Source: Pseudarthrobacter siccitolerans | GTDB taxonomy: Bacteria; Actinomycetota; Actinomycetes; Actinomycetales; Micrococcaceae | Assembly (NCBI RefSeq): GCF_001046895.1 | Contig: NZ_CAQI01000048.1 | Location: 1-64,000, forward strand | Length of the DNA: 64,000 bases | Direction: 5' to 3' | Shown here: positions 34,062 to 41,518 of the stretch, one piece after another | Layout: the number at the start of each line of letters is the position of its first letter | How positions within the stretch are numbered: the first letter of the stretch is position 1 | Position numbers and translations under genes: made by a program | The notes under the pieces: model-generated | The model's input: the letters and a program-made list of their open reading frames with translations, nothing else | Databases searched by the model: none | Told to the model about the DNA's origin: nothing

Positions 34062-35195
34062 ATGACTAGTTCTCTCCCGAACGCTACGGGCCGGATCTTC
34101 ATCAGTTACCGGCGGGAAGAGACCGCCTACCCGGCCGGCTGGTTGTACGACCGGCTGGCGGACCGCTACGGCGGCGGCCAGGTCTTCAAGGACGTCGACT
34201 CGATCCAGCTGGGCGACGACTTTGTCGAGTCAATCACCAGGGCCGTGGGCTCCTGCGACGTGGTGCTCGTGCTGATCGGCGATGAGTGGCTGACCATCAC
34301 TGACGAGGATGGCCGGCGACGGCTTGATGACCCTGACGACTTTGTACGCCTTGAGGTTCAGGCTGCCCTGACCCGGAACGTCCGGGTCATCCCGATCCTG
34401 GTGGACACGGCCAGGATGCCGCGCGCCGACGAATTGCCCGAGAGCCTGGCCCGGCTGGTGCGCCGGCAGGCCCTGGAATTCAGCCCGGCCCGGTTCGAGT
34501 TCGACACCAGCCGGCTTTTCAAGGTCCTGGACACCACTCTTGCCGAGGTGCGGAGAACCCAGGACGACGGCGAGACCGCGGCAGCGGCAGCACCTCCTCC
34601 AGTCCCTGCACCCCACCGCATGCCCCTCCCGCCGGAACACAACGGCGGAAACGAACCACCGCACCGCCGGCCCCTCTCCAGGCGGGCGCTCCTGCTGGCT
34701 GGGGCGGCCGCCGCCGTCGTAATCCTGCTGGTGGTCCTGGTGGTCGCCAATCTCCAGTCGAGGACGTCGCCGAACACCAACCCTGTTGATCGGCAGGTGC
34801 CAGTCCAGGGAAGCGGCGGGATCGACGTTGACTCTTCCCCCGTCACGAGCGAAGACGGACTTCAGCTGACGGATCTGCAGGCGGCCAGCCGGCGGGACCC
34901 CGATCCTCCCCGCGTCGGTGACACCATCACGGTGAGTTACGCCTTGACCAACACCACGGACCAGCCCCTGCAACTGGAATACACGTTTGTTGGAGCCCGG
35001 GATGCGGCAGGGGAACACCACGATGCCGAGGACATGAACGAAGGAAAAGCCCTCGAACCCGGAGAAACCATCAACGCCCAGGGCAGGGTCCTGATCACCA
35101 GCGCCGGCGGCTGGGAAATGTGGCCCTGCTACGTGCTGACCGGGGAACGCTTCTGCCCGGATAAGTGGCAGGTGTTTTTTGTCCTTGCTGAGTAG
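34062..35195 (+). CDS. TIR-domain transmembrane protein
   Basis: A 377-residue protein in three parts. Residues 10-165 are a TIR domain of the TIR_2 type: RIFISYRREETAYPAGWLYD, FKDVDSIQLGDDF, CDVVLVLIGDEWL, and DPDDFVRLEV with E98 at the place of the NADase catalytic glutamate. A proline-rich linker leads to one membrane segment (about 209-230), and an outside domain of about 130 residues follows with two cysteines near the end. The next gene, 25 bp downstream, encodes a SLATT protein. TIR enzymes in bacterial immunity cleave NAD+ or make signal nucleotides; SLATT proteins are predicted membrane effectors. A two-component abortive defence is the inference. Start ATG at 34062 with AAGG upstream. 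Confidence 0.85.
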   Translation: MTSSLPNATGRIFISYRREETAYPAGWLYDRLADRYGGGQVFKDVDSIQLGDDFVESITRAVGSCDVVLVLIGDEWLTITDEDGRRRLDDPDDFVRLEVQAALTRNVRVIPILVDTARMPRADELPESLARLVRRQALEFSPARFEFDTSRLFKVLDTTLAEVRRTQDDGETAAAAAPPPVPAPHRMPLPPEHNGGNEPPHRRPLSRRALLLAGAAAAVVILLVVLVVANLQSRTSPNTNPVDRQVPVQGSGGIDVDSSPVTSEDGLQLTDLQAASRRDPDPPRVGDTITVSYALTNTTDQPLQLEYTFVGARDAAGEHHDAEDMNEGKALEPGETINAQGRVLITSAGGWEMWPCYVLTGERFCPDKWQVFFVLAE

Positions 35196-35220
35196 CTGAC
35201 TTCAAGGGAAGGGAAAGCCC

Positions 35221-35706
35221 ATGGCGCGCCGCGAGGATGGCCAGGAACCGGCACGGCCCATCACGGCCGTGCCCGCTCCCGCCGCTGAGGATCCCACGTG
35301 GGACCGGCTGGAGGACCAGATCAGCTGGTATGACGGCAAGAGCGCGGACAACCAGCGCCAGTACAAGTGGCTCAAGCTGCTGGAACTCGCGGTCGCCGCG
35401 GTGCTGCCCGTGGTGGCAGGCATCGGCAGCCCTGTCCTGGTGACCGGCGCACTGGCCGCCGCTATCGTGGTCCTGGAGGGCGCCCAGCACCTCTACCAGT
35501 TCCAGGAGCGCTGGATTACTTACCGTTCCACCGCTGAAGCCCTCAAGCACGAACGCTACCTGTACCTCGCCAAGGCGGGGCCGTATCTGCGTGCGGACCG
35601 GCACCAGCAGCTGGCAGAGCGGATCGAGGGCCTGATCTCCCAGGAACACGCGAAGTGGACCAGCAGCCAGCAACAGACCCCGAGCCACTCGGAGGAAGGC
35701 AGGTAG
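35221..35706 (+). CDS. DUF4231/SLATT-domain membrane protein
   Basis: A 161-residue SLATT-type protein: a cytoplasmic helix WDRLEDQISWYDGKSADNQR, two adjacent hydrophobic segments (about residues 58-85), then WITYRSTAEALKHERYLYLA, which is the DUF4231 signature, and a charged C-terminal helix. Length and layout match the family. The gene follows the TIR gene by 25 bp with GGGAAGGG before the ATG, so the pair is one operon. SLATT proteins are predicted pore-forming effectors in nucleotide-triggered conflict systems. The repeat copy B starts 3 bp after its stop. Confidence 0.87.
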   Translation: MARREDGQEPARPITAVPAPAAEDPTWDRLEDQISWYDGKSADNQRQYKWLKLLELAVAAVLPVVAGIGSPVLVTGALAAAIVVLEGAQHLYQFQERWITYRSTAEALKHERYLYLAKAGPYLRADRHQQLAERIEGLISQEHAKWTSSQQQTPSHSEEGR

Positions 35707-35708
35707 CC

Positions 35709-35809
35709 AGGATCCCCTCCCCGGCCCAGCAGCAACGGTTGGAACGACGACGGCGGGACTACGTTCCGCCGTCGTCCTCCGTCAGTGCCGGCGAACGGCA
35801 GCCGTTTCC
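35709..35809 (+). repeat. 101-bp direct repeat, copy B, with terminator-like hairpin
   Basis: Second copy of the HNH 3'-end segment (33834-33934), at about 90 percent identity by eye. Its 11-bp inverted repeat (35746-35756 with 35766-35776, 9-nt loop) sits just after the SLATT stop and just beyond the stop of the converging racemase gene, where it can end transcription from both sides. The last codons of the racemase-like gene lie inside this repeat. Confidence 0.9.
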
Positions 35810-36522
35810 CTGGGCAGGTACTCTGCTACCGCGTCTGCCGGGTCATTTTTGTAGCCCTGTTGTGCCGCCGCGACGGCTTCGACGGCGGACCGGGGGCTGG
35901 TGAGGACAGGTGTTTCGAGGCCGGCCAGCAGGGCGGCAGCAGGTTCCATGCTCGCCTGGGCGAGGACTACGACGTCGCAGCGGCTGGCGAGCACACGTGC
36001 CGCCTGGGCGATGCTCGAGTGGTAAGCCTCCGCGTCTCCGGCCAGGAAAGCGTCCCACGCACCCTCCACGAGGCTGACCTCAACGGTGATGTCAGTTTTC
36101 GCGTCCGCGGCCTCCTCGGCGAGGACGCAGGTGGTTGGCTCGATGGTGCTGGTCAGAGCCACGAGGACTCCGATTCGTGGGCCGAGGGTCACGGCCCGGC
36201 GAAGCATCGGCCGGTCGATTCTGATGACGGCCAGTCCGTCACCCGAGAGGTCCTCCGCTATCTCGCCCAGTGTGGAGCAGGTGCACAAGACGATTCCGCA
36301 TCCAGCATTGCGAAGTTCCGCCAGATGGGCGGCCACGACGGCACGTACCCTCTCCGCGGCCCCGTCCTGCCGGGCAAGCTCCAGGGCTTCGGGATCCACG
36401 CGGTGGACCGTGGAGGCGGACGGCAGATGCTTACGGGAGAGTGCGTCGAATGTCGCCACATGGACCTCCGCCGTGTGGAGGAAGCCGACCTTACTGGCGG
36501 CATCGGTGCGATGATCGGTCAT
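35782..36522 (-). CDS. Asp/Glu racemase-superfamily protein
   Basis: A 246-residue protein resembling the aspartate/glutamate/hydantoin racemase superfamily. VLCTCSTLGEIAE contains a candidate catalytic cysteine; VVLAQASMEPAAALL occupies the place of the second catalytic cysteine but has Ala-Ser there, so one-base or decarboxylase-like chemistry or a non-enzymatic role is possible. The ATG at 36522 is selected by similarity to the family N-terminus (VGFLHTAEVHV). Its 3' end runs into repeat copy B, so its last nine residues were possibly altered by the cassette next door. Confidence 0.75.
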   Translation of the reverse strand: MTDHRTDAASKVGFLHTAEVHVATFDALSRKHLPSASTVHRVDPEALELARQDGAAERVRAVVAAHLAELRNAGCGIVLCTCSTLGEIAEDLSGDGLAVIRIDRPMLRRAVTLGPRIGVLVALTSTIEPTTCVLAEEAADAKTDITVEVSLVEGAWDAFLAGDAEAYHSSIAQAARVLASRCDVVVLAQASMEPAAALLAGLETPVLTSPRSAVEAVAAAQQGYKNDPADAVAEYLPRETAAVRRH

Positions 36523-36580
36523 GGTGCCCGACTTTAACAGAGCGTGGGGCTGGGGCGCCCACACCAACCGGCACCCCAGA

Positions 36581-37831
36581 CTAGGGAAGCGGCTTGACGG
36601 CGTTGTACGCGTTCACCCGGCCATGCGCCCAGTCGACCCCAATGACGCCAACTGGGTCGGTGGTCGCTTCGACCTTGGCGCGAACGTCCGAGTTCGTCCA
36701 GCCAGGGTTGGTACTCCAGGCGAGCGCGGCAACTGCAGCGACAATCGGTGAAGACATGGACGTGCCGCTGCCAATGTCATAACCCTGGGAACGGTTGTAC
36801 TCCCGAGCAAGGACAAATCTGTGGTTGGGGAAGGTGGAGTAGACGCTGACCCCTGGCGCTGCGACATCCACCCACGTGCCATACGTGGAAAATGATGCCT
36901 TCTCGTCCCTGTTGTTGGTTGCCCCCACGGCAATGACGTTGGTGTAGGCCCCCGGGTACATCATGGTGGTGCTGTTTCCGTTGCCGGCTGCGGCAACGAG
37001 CAGCACGTTGGCGTTCCAGGCGTTATTGACCGCAGTCTGCAATGTGGTGGATGCCCCTACTGCGAGGCTCATATTGATGATCTTCGCGCCACTCTTGACG
37101 GCCCAGTTGATGCCGTTCGCAAGGCCTGAGCTGGACCCCATCCCCGTATCGCTGAGGACCTTGCCCGCCAGGATGGTGCATCCGGGGCAAACGCCGGCGA
37201 CGCCAATGCTGTTGTCGGCGAAGGCAGCCACGATGCCGGCGACGTGCGTGCCGTGGCCGTAGTTGTCCTCGTTGTTCCTCGATGTGGTGAAGTTGGCCCG
37301 TGCCACCACCTGCGGGTTGATGTCGGCGTTGTCAGTTGCGACGCCGGAATCGAGGACAGCAACCCTGATCCCACCGCCCGTCGTGACGTTCCAGGCTTCG
37401 ACGGCGTCCACATCGGCGTCCACCGCGCCAGCCGATATCGGGATCTTGCCGTCAGTGTTCGTGAAGGGTTGGCCGGTGTTTTCCAGGGCGTACTGGCTCG
37501 GGAAGTAGGTGTCGTTTGTGGCCGGAGTGACCACGTAGTCCGGTTCCGCATATTCAACCGATGGGTTCCGGCTGAGTGCTTCAACGAGCTGCAGCTCCTT
37601 TCCGGCCGGCACCTTGATGAGGTGCGCGCCTGTGCTGCCGACGCCGGGCCCGTCACTGAGACCGTGCGGGCGGAGGACTGCCGGGGCCGCGGCGTTGTCG
37701 CGGAACTTTACGAGGATCTGCCCCGCCGTGATCGAGGGGCCGGGAGCGGCATTGCCCGGGACGACTGCGCCCAGCAGGGCGCCAACAACCATAACAAGAG
37801 CGGTGAGACCGGCCAGCACGAGTTTTTTCAT
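36581..37831 (-). CDS. Secreted subtilisin-like serine protease (S8), paralogue
   Basis: A 416-residue pre-pro-subtilase with signal peptide (MKKLVLAGLTALVMVVGALL), the propeptide (AGQILVKFRDNAAAPAVLRP) and catalytic Asp (VAVLDSGVATDNAD), His (GHGTHVAG) and Ser (GTSMSSP). It shares long identical stretches with the protease at 15717-16973, including the CPGCTILAGKVL and INWAV regions, so the two arose by duplication. Unlike the first, it lacks the C-terminal cysteines. It is a single leftward gene. Confidence 0.93.
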   Translation of the reverse strand: MKKLVLAGLTALVMVVGALLGAVVPGNAAPGPSITAGQILVKFRDNAAAPAVLRPHGLSDGPGVGSTGAHLIKVPAGKELQLVEALSRNPSVEYAEPDYVVTPATNDTYFPSQYALENTGQPFTNTDGKIPISAGAVDADVDAVEAWNVTTGGGIRVAVLDSGVATDNADINPQVVARANFTTSRNNEDNYGHGTHVAGIVAAFADNSIGVAGVCPGCTILAGKVLSDTGMGSSSGLANGINWAVKSGAKIINMSLAVGASTTLQTAVNNAWNANVLLVAAAGNGNSTTMMYPGAYTNVIAVGATNNRDEKASFSTYGTWVDVAAPGVSVYSTFPNHRFVLAREYNRSQGYDIGSGTSMSSPIVAAVAALAWSTNPGWTNSDVRAKVEATTDPVGVIGVDWAHGRVNAYNAVKPLP

Positions 37832-37998
37832 AGCGTCATCTTCCGCGCACGGGCACCTGCTGGATAGGGGGAAAGACCCTAATGTCCCGCAGCGGCCATC
37901 CGGGGCGAGCGCCGCCGCCCCCTCCGGATAGCCCGCCTCCAGCGCCCGGAGATCGTAATTGGTCTGCCGCGGCCCGGCCCGTCACGGGGCGAGAGCCG

Positions 37999-39081
37999 TC
38001 AACGCATGAGCACACTGAGTGCAACGAAGGCTTGGCGAATGGACTCCTCCGTCAGCCGCGCCAGTGGGACGTTCGGCCTCCGGCTGGCAAATTGCGTCGT
38101 GCGTAACGAGTCAGCCACTTCCACTAGCCCCGCAGCCCGTCCTAATTGCTCAAGGAACTCAGTCAGGACTGACATGTCCGGTTTCTCCTCAGGCGACAAC
38201 TTAGGGATTCTGGTGAAGTCAAACTCCAAGGATGTGCGTTGGCCGGTGTAAAAATACAGCGAAATCCTCCCCAGCTGCTGACCGCTTGCGTTAGAGATCT
38301 CAAGACGAGCGGCCGGAGTGGAACTCCTCGAACCGATGAAGGGTAGCCCAGCTCGAGAGGCTTCACTGATGAACAGGTCAAAGTTTCCGATGCTCGTGCT
38401 GTCATTCGACTCGAGCCACGAGCGATAGGTTTGGGCATCCCACACCACCAGGTCGCCAGCGGCAGTTTTGCTCGCTCCTGCCCGGACTTCAGCCAGTTCC
38501 TGCCCGTAGACGCGCGGCGCCAGTATTTCGATGCTGCCCTGCGTGAGGCGTGAGTATTCGACGGCGACAACTGAAGTGTTTGGACCAGACATGAAGTTGA
38601 GGTACTCGACCATTCTCTTCAGGGGCGAGTTGATCGCATCCACGGCCAATACGATCCTGAACCGTCCCTCTGCGAGATTCCGTGCAAGCGCCTCTCGAAG
38701 GGGGACCCCGGTCTCGGAGTCTTCGCCGAAGATGGATTCTTGGGTGCGGCTCTGCCAGCGTGCCGCAAAATCATCAACATCCATTTTCCACAAGCGCGAC
38801 GCATAGTCGAACATCTGCCCGATAATCTCGCGTCTGACCTGCGGGTTGGCCGCCAGCTTGCACTCAACCAGCGTCACGTCCCCTTCGGCACCGACAACCA
38901 CTATGTCCGCTGGCCCCGCCTCGGATTGAAACTCACGGCATGTCCGCGCACCCTCGCCAACCCCTGGTATCAGGTCCGGGTGCCGAGCAAGTATCGCCTG
39001 CAGATCCGATTCCAAGGCGTATCCCGCATATGCAGCCTCGCGCCAATTTCCGTCACCCTGCCGAATCAATATGCCACTCAT
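37999..39081 (-). CDS. PD-(D/E)XK nuclease-like protein of unknown function
   Basis: A 360-residue protein. Its first 100 residues fit a PD-(D/E)XK nuclease core: AGPADIVVVGAEGDVTLVECK gives D59, E73 and K75, with a downstream helix carrying Q89 (EIIGQMFDYAS). The rest (to about residue 350) resembles no family I know; FYTGQRTSLEFDF looks like a late beta strand pair. The ATG at 39081 is preceded by GGAGG. Orphan proteins of this type are often restriction-like or DNA-repair-associated, but no methylase or partner is next to it. Confidence 0.7.
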   Translation of the reverse strand: MSGILIRQGDGNWREAAYAGYALESDLQAILARHPDLIPGVGEGARTCREFQSEAGPADIVVVGAEGDVTLVECKLAANPQVRREIIGQMFDYASRLWKMDVDDFAARWQSRTQESIFGEDSETGVPLREALARNLAEGRFRIVLAVDAINSPLKRMVEYLNFMSGPNTSVVAVEYSRLTQGSIEILAPRVYGQELAEVRAGASKTAAGDLVVWDAQTYRSWLESNDSTSIGNFDLFISEASRAGLPFIGSRSSTPAARLEISNASGQQLGRISLYFYTGQRTSLEFDFTRIPKLSPEEKPDMSVLTEFLEQLGRAAGLVEVADSLRTTQFASRRPNVPLARLTEESIRQAFVALSVLMR

Positions 39082-39116
39082 ACGGGCGCCTCCGCTGGAA
39101 TGATCCGGAGATGCCC

Positions 39117-39248
39117 ATGGCAGAGAAGAACCGGTGGGCGCCCTCCGACAGGATCGCATTAGGCCTCATCGACCCGGTATTCGTCAGTTTGCGGCAGGAG
39201 ACGAGAATTCTCAATGCATTCAGGCCCGTGGTCCATGCCCTGAATTAG
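39117..39248 (+). CDS. Possible small protein (43 residues)
   Basis: An ATG with GGAG seven bases upstream opens a 43-residue frame (MAEKNRWAPSDRIALGLIDP and so on). It lies in a 480-bp gap between the PD-(D/E)XK gene and the PH-domain gene and may be the N-terminal stump of a longer gene. Nothing recognisable follows. Confidence 0.3.
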   Translation: MAEKNRWAPSDRIALGLIDPVFVSLRQETRILNAFRPVVHALN

Positions 39249-39565
39249 GTGACGCGGGTGGAGCGAAGGTTAGGACCAGTGACACCTGGACACGAAAGAG
39301 GCCTCTCGGATCGCTGGTCTGAGAGCATTACGACAATCGGAAATTGAAGTTGATTGACGCTCAACTCGAATGCCTCAGGTTAGCGTCGCGTTCATTTAAA
39401 GCCCGCTGTACCGCCGCGAATACTTTGGCCGCAGAGCGAGGGCCCGTGAGGACACCCAGGCAGCTTCCGCCGGACTTCCAACACGCCGCCCACCATCGCA
39501 TGACATCGGCGGCTGACCGGCTTGAGAGACTGATCCAGTACGTGAACCAGGAAAGAGGGGGCCCA

Positions 39566-39940
39566 ATGGAGGCAGCAGCAGTAACCACGTGGATGTTCGT
39601 TGAAGAATGTCCCATCCCACAAGACGTCATGGAGTTGATGCTTGCCGGCGAGCAGCCGGTGGCCGCATACAGAACCTTCCGGGACAGCGCCATTTTCACC
39701 ACGAAGCGCATGATCGTCCGGGACGCGCAAGGCATTACCGGCAAGAAGGTGGAGGTGTACTCGCTGCCCTACTCCACGATTAACATGTGGTCGTCCGAGA
39801 ACGCGGGAAAATTCGATCTCGACGCCGAGCTGGAGCTTTGGACCCGGGCGGGACACATCAAGATCAAAGTCGGCAAAAAGGTGGACATCCGTCGTCTCGA
39901 CATGCTGATCGCGCATTCGGTCATCGGCTCACAGCAGTAA
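39566..39940 (+). CDS. PH-domain protein (bacterial PH_1 type)
   Basis: A 124-residue bacterial pleckstrin-homology-like protein: MFVEECPIPQDVMELMLAGE, then TFRDSAIFTTKRMIVRDAQG, then KKVEVYSLPYSTINMWSSEN, the characteristic strands of the YvbH-type PH domain. Length equals the single domain. The ATG has AGAGGGGG upstream. It is followed by a strong terminator. Its function in the family is unknown, with suggestions of envelope or stress roles. A frameshifted partial copy is at 44913-45077. Confidence 0.88.
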   Translation: MEAAAVTTWMFVEECPIPQDVMELMLAGEQPVAAYRTFRDSAIFTTKRMIVRDAQGITGKKVEVYSLPYSTINMWSSENAGKFDLDAELELWTRAGHIKIKVGKKVDIRRLDMLIAHSVIGSQQ

Positions 39941-39999
39941 CCCGTAGAACCGGGTGGAAAGACGAATGGCTATTCCGAAGCCTCCGAGTTGCGTTGAGA

Positions 40000-40045
40000 C
40001 AAGTGTCCCGGTGGATGAAGACCACCGGGGCACTTGTGCTCCTTT
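40000..40045 (+). terminator. Rho-independent terminator after the PH-domain gene
   Basis: A 15-bp stem with one G-T pair (40000-40014 with 40022-40036, 7-nt loop) is followed by TGCTCCTTT on the plus strand, 60 bp after the PH-domain stop. Confidence 0.75.
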
Positions 40046-40110
40046 AGCCGCCCCTTAGGACGTCTTCTGCCGGCTATGTCAGTCGTCCCCATCGATCGAT
40101 ACGATGAGTC

Positions 40111-40431
40111 ATGACCAGCCAGGACCCATTGGATTTCCTCCGTCAGACACATCAACGCCGCAGCCAAGAGCAATTTGAGCTAGCCGCAGGAGTGCTGGAC
40201 ACATTCAAAGCAATGCATCAGGCAGAGCAGGCCCTCTATCAAGCCAGGAGACGCTATATCGAGTCCTTCAAGAAGGCCACAGGCGGCGAATGGAAGGCGC
40301 AGGAACTACGGGATGCAGGATTTCCCACGCCAAAGGTTTCGGTCCTTAAACGGAGGATGGATTATCGCCACCTCATGACGTCGCCAGCTGATCCCATCCC
40401 TGAATCAAGCAACGAGGCGCCCAAGAACTGA
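40111..40431 (+). CDS. Small hypothetical protein
   Basis: A 106-residue, mostly helical and charged protein (AGVLDTFKAMHQAEQALYQA, then RRRYIESFKKATGGEWKAQE). GEWKAQELRDAGFPTPKVS may be a small DNA-binding helix-turn-helix-like end, but that is weak. It is bounded by the terminator on the left and converges on the butanediol-dehydrogenase gene. No family recognised; third-position GC content supports real coding. Confidence 0.55.
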   Translation: MTSQDPLDFLRQTHQRRSQEQFELAAGVLDTFKAMHQAEQALYQARRRYIESFKKATGGEWKAQELRDAGFPTPKVSVLKRRMDYRHLMTSPADPIPESSNEAPKN

Positions 40432-40447
40432 CCTGCCCATTGGGCCT

Positions 40448-41503
40448 CTACGGGTGCACCAGCACCTTCACCGCCGTGTCCTTGTGGTTGATCAGGATGT
40501 CGAAGCCCTGCTCCACCAGGTCCTCCAGCGCGATCCGGCCGGTGATGAACGGTTTGAGGTCCACCTTGCCCTCCTGCACCATCCTGATCACCGCGGGGTG
40601 GTCGCGGACGTAGGCGATGGTGCCGCGCAGGTCGATCTCCTTGAGCACCAGCTTCTGCATGTCCACCGTGGCGGGCGCGCCCCAGATGGACACGTTGACC
40701 ACCACGGCGCCGGGCCGGACCGCGTCGAGCATGGTGTCCAGCACCGCGTTCACGCCCGCGCATTCGAACGCGACGTCGGCCCCGGATCCGCCTGTCAGTT
40801 CCCGCACCCGCGCCGGGACGTCCTCCTTGCTCGGGTCCAGCACATGGTCGGCCACGCCGCTGGAGGTGGCCTTCTCTTTGCGGGCCTGGCTCAGCTCGCT
40901 GATGATCGTGGTGACACCCATGCCCTTGAGGACGGCGGCGGTGAGCAGCCCGATGGGTCCGGCCCCGCCCACCAGCGCCGGGTCCCCCGCCTTCACGCCG
41001 CTGCGGGCCACCGCGTGGTGCGCCACGGACAGCGGCTCGATCAGCGCCGCCTCGTCCAGCGGGATGTCCCCGATGGGGTGCACCCACCGCGCGTCCACCA
41101 CGATCTTCTCGCTCAGCCCTCCCCCGCCGCCGGACAGCCCGATGAAGCCCATCTGCCGGCACAGGTGGTAGCTGCCCGCCTGGCACATGTCGCAGTCGCC
41201 GTCCACAAAATAGGGTTCGACGACGACGTTGTCACCAACTCCCAGCCCCTCCACGCCTTCGCCTACTTCGGAGACAGTCCCGGAGAATTCGTGCCCCAGG
41301 GTCACCGGGGATTCCTCGTGGGAGAGCGGGTGCGGATGGCCGGGAGGCGGGCAGAAGATGGGCCCTTCCAAGTACTCGTGCAGGTCCGTGCCGCAGATGC
41401 CGCACCACGCGACGTCGATCTTCACCGCCCCGGCGCGGAGTTCCGGCTCCGGGACGTCCTCGATCCGGATGTCCTTGCGGGCGTGGAATCGTGCTGCCTT
41501 CAT
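40448..41503 (-). CDS. Zinc-dependent alcohol dehydrogenase, 2,3-butanediol dehydrogenase type
   Basis: A 351-residue medium-chain dehydrogenase. Catalytic zinc site: CGICGTDLHEYLEGP with Cys and His, and GHEFSGTVSEVGEGVEGLGV; structural-zinc cysteines are reduced (CDMCQAGSYHLC). The cofactor fold is GGAGPIGLLTAAVLKGMG. The loop with IFCPPPGHPHPL is typical of 2,3-butanediol dehydrogenases. RBS GGAAGAA. It lies 15 bp downstream of a flavin monooxygenase gene, and a GAF-type regulator is divergent, so they form a regulated oxidation module. Confidence 0.9.
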   Translation of the reverse strand: MKAARFHARKDIRIEDVPEPELRAGAVKIDVAWCGICGTDLHEYLEGPIFCPPPGHPHPLSHEESPVTLGHEFSGTVSEVGEGVEGLGVGDNVVVEPYFVDGDCDMCQAGSYHLCRQMGFIGLSGGGGGLSEKIVVDARWVHPIGDIPLDEAALIEPLSVAHHAVARSGVKAGDPALVGGAGPIGLLTAAVLKGMGVTTIISELSQARKEKATSSGVADHVLDPSKEDVPARVRELTGGSGADVAFECAGVNAVLDTMLDAVRPGAVVVNVSIWGAPATVDMQKLVLKEIDLRGTIAYVRDHPAVIRMVQEGKVDLKPFITGRIALEDLVEQGFDILINHKDTAVKVLVHP

Positions 41504-41518
41504 GATGGGTTCTTCCTT

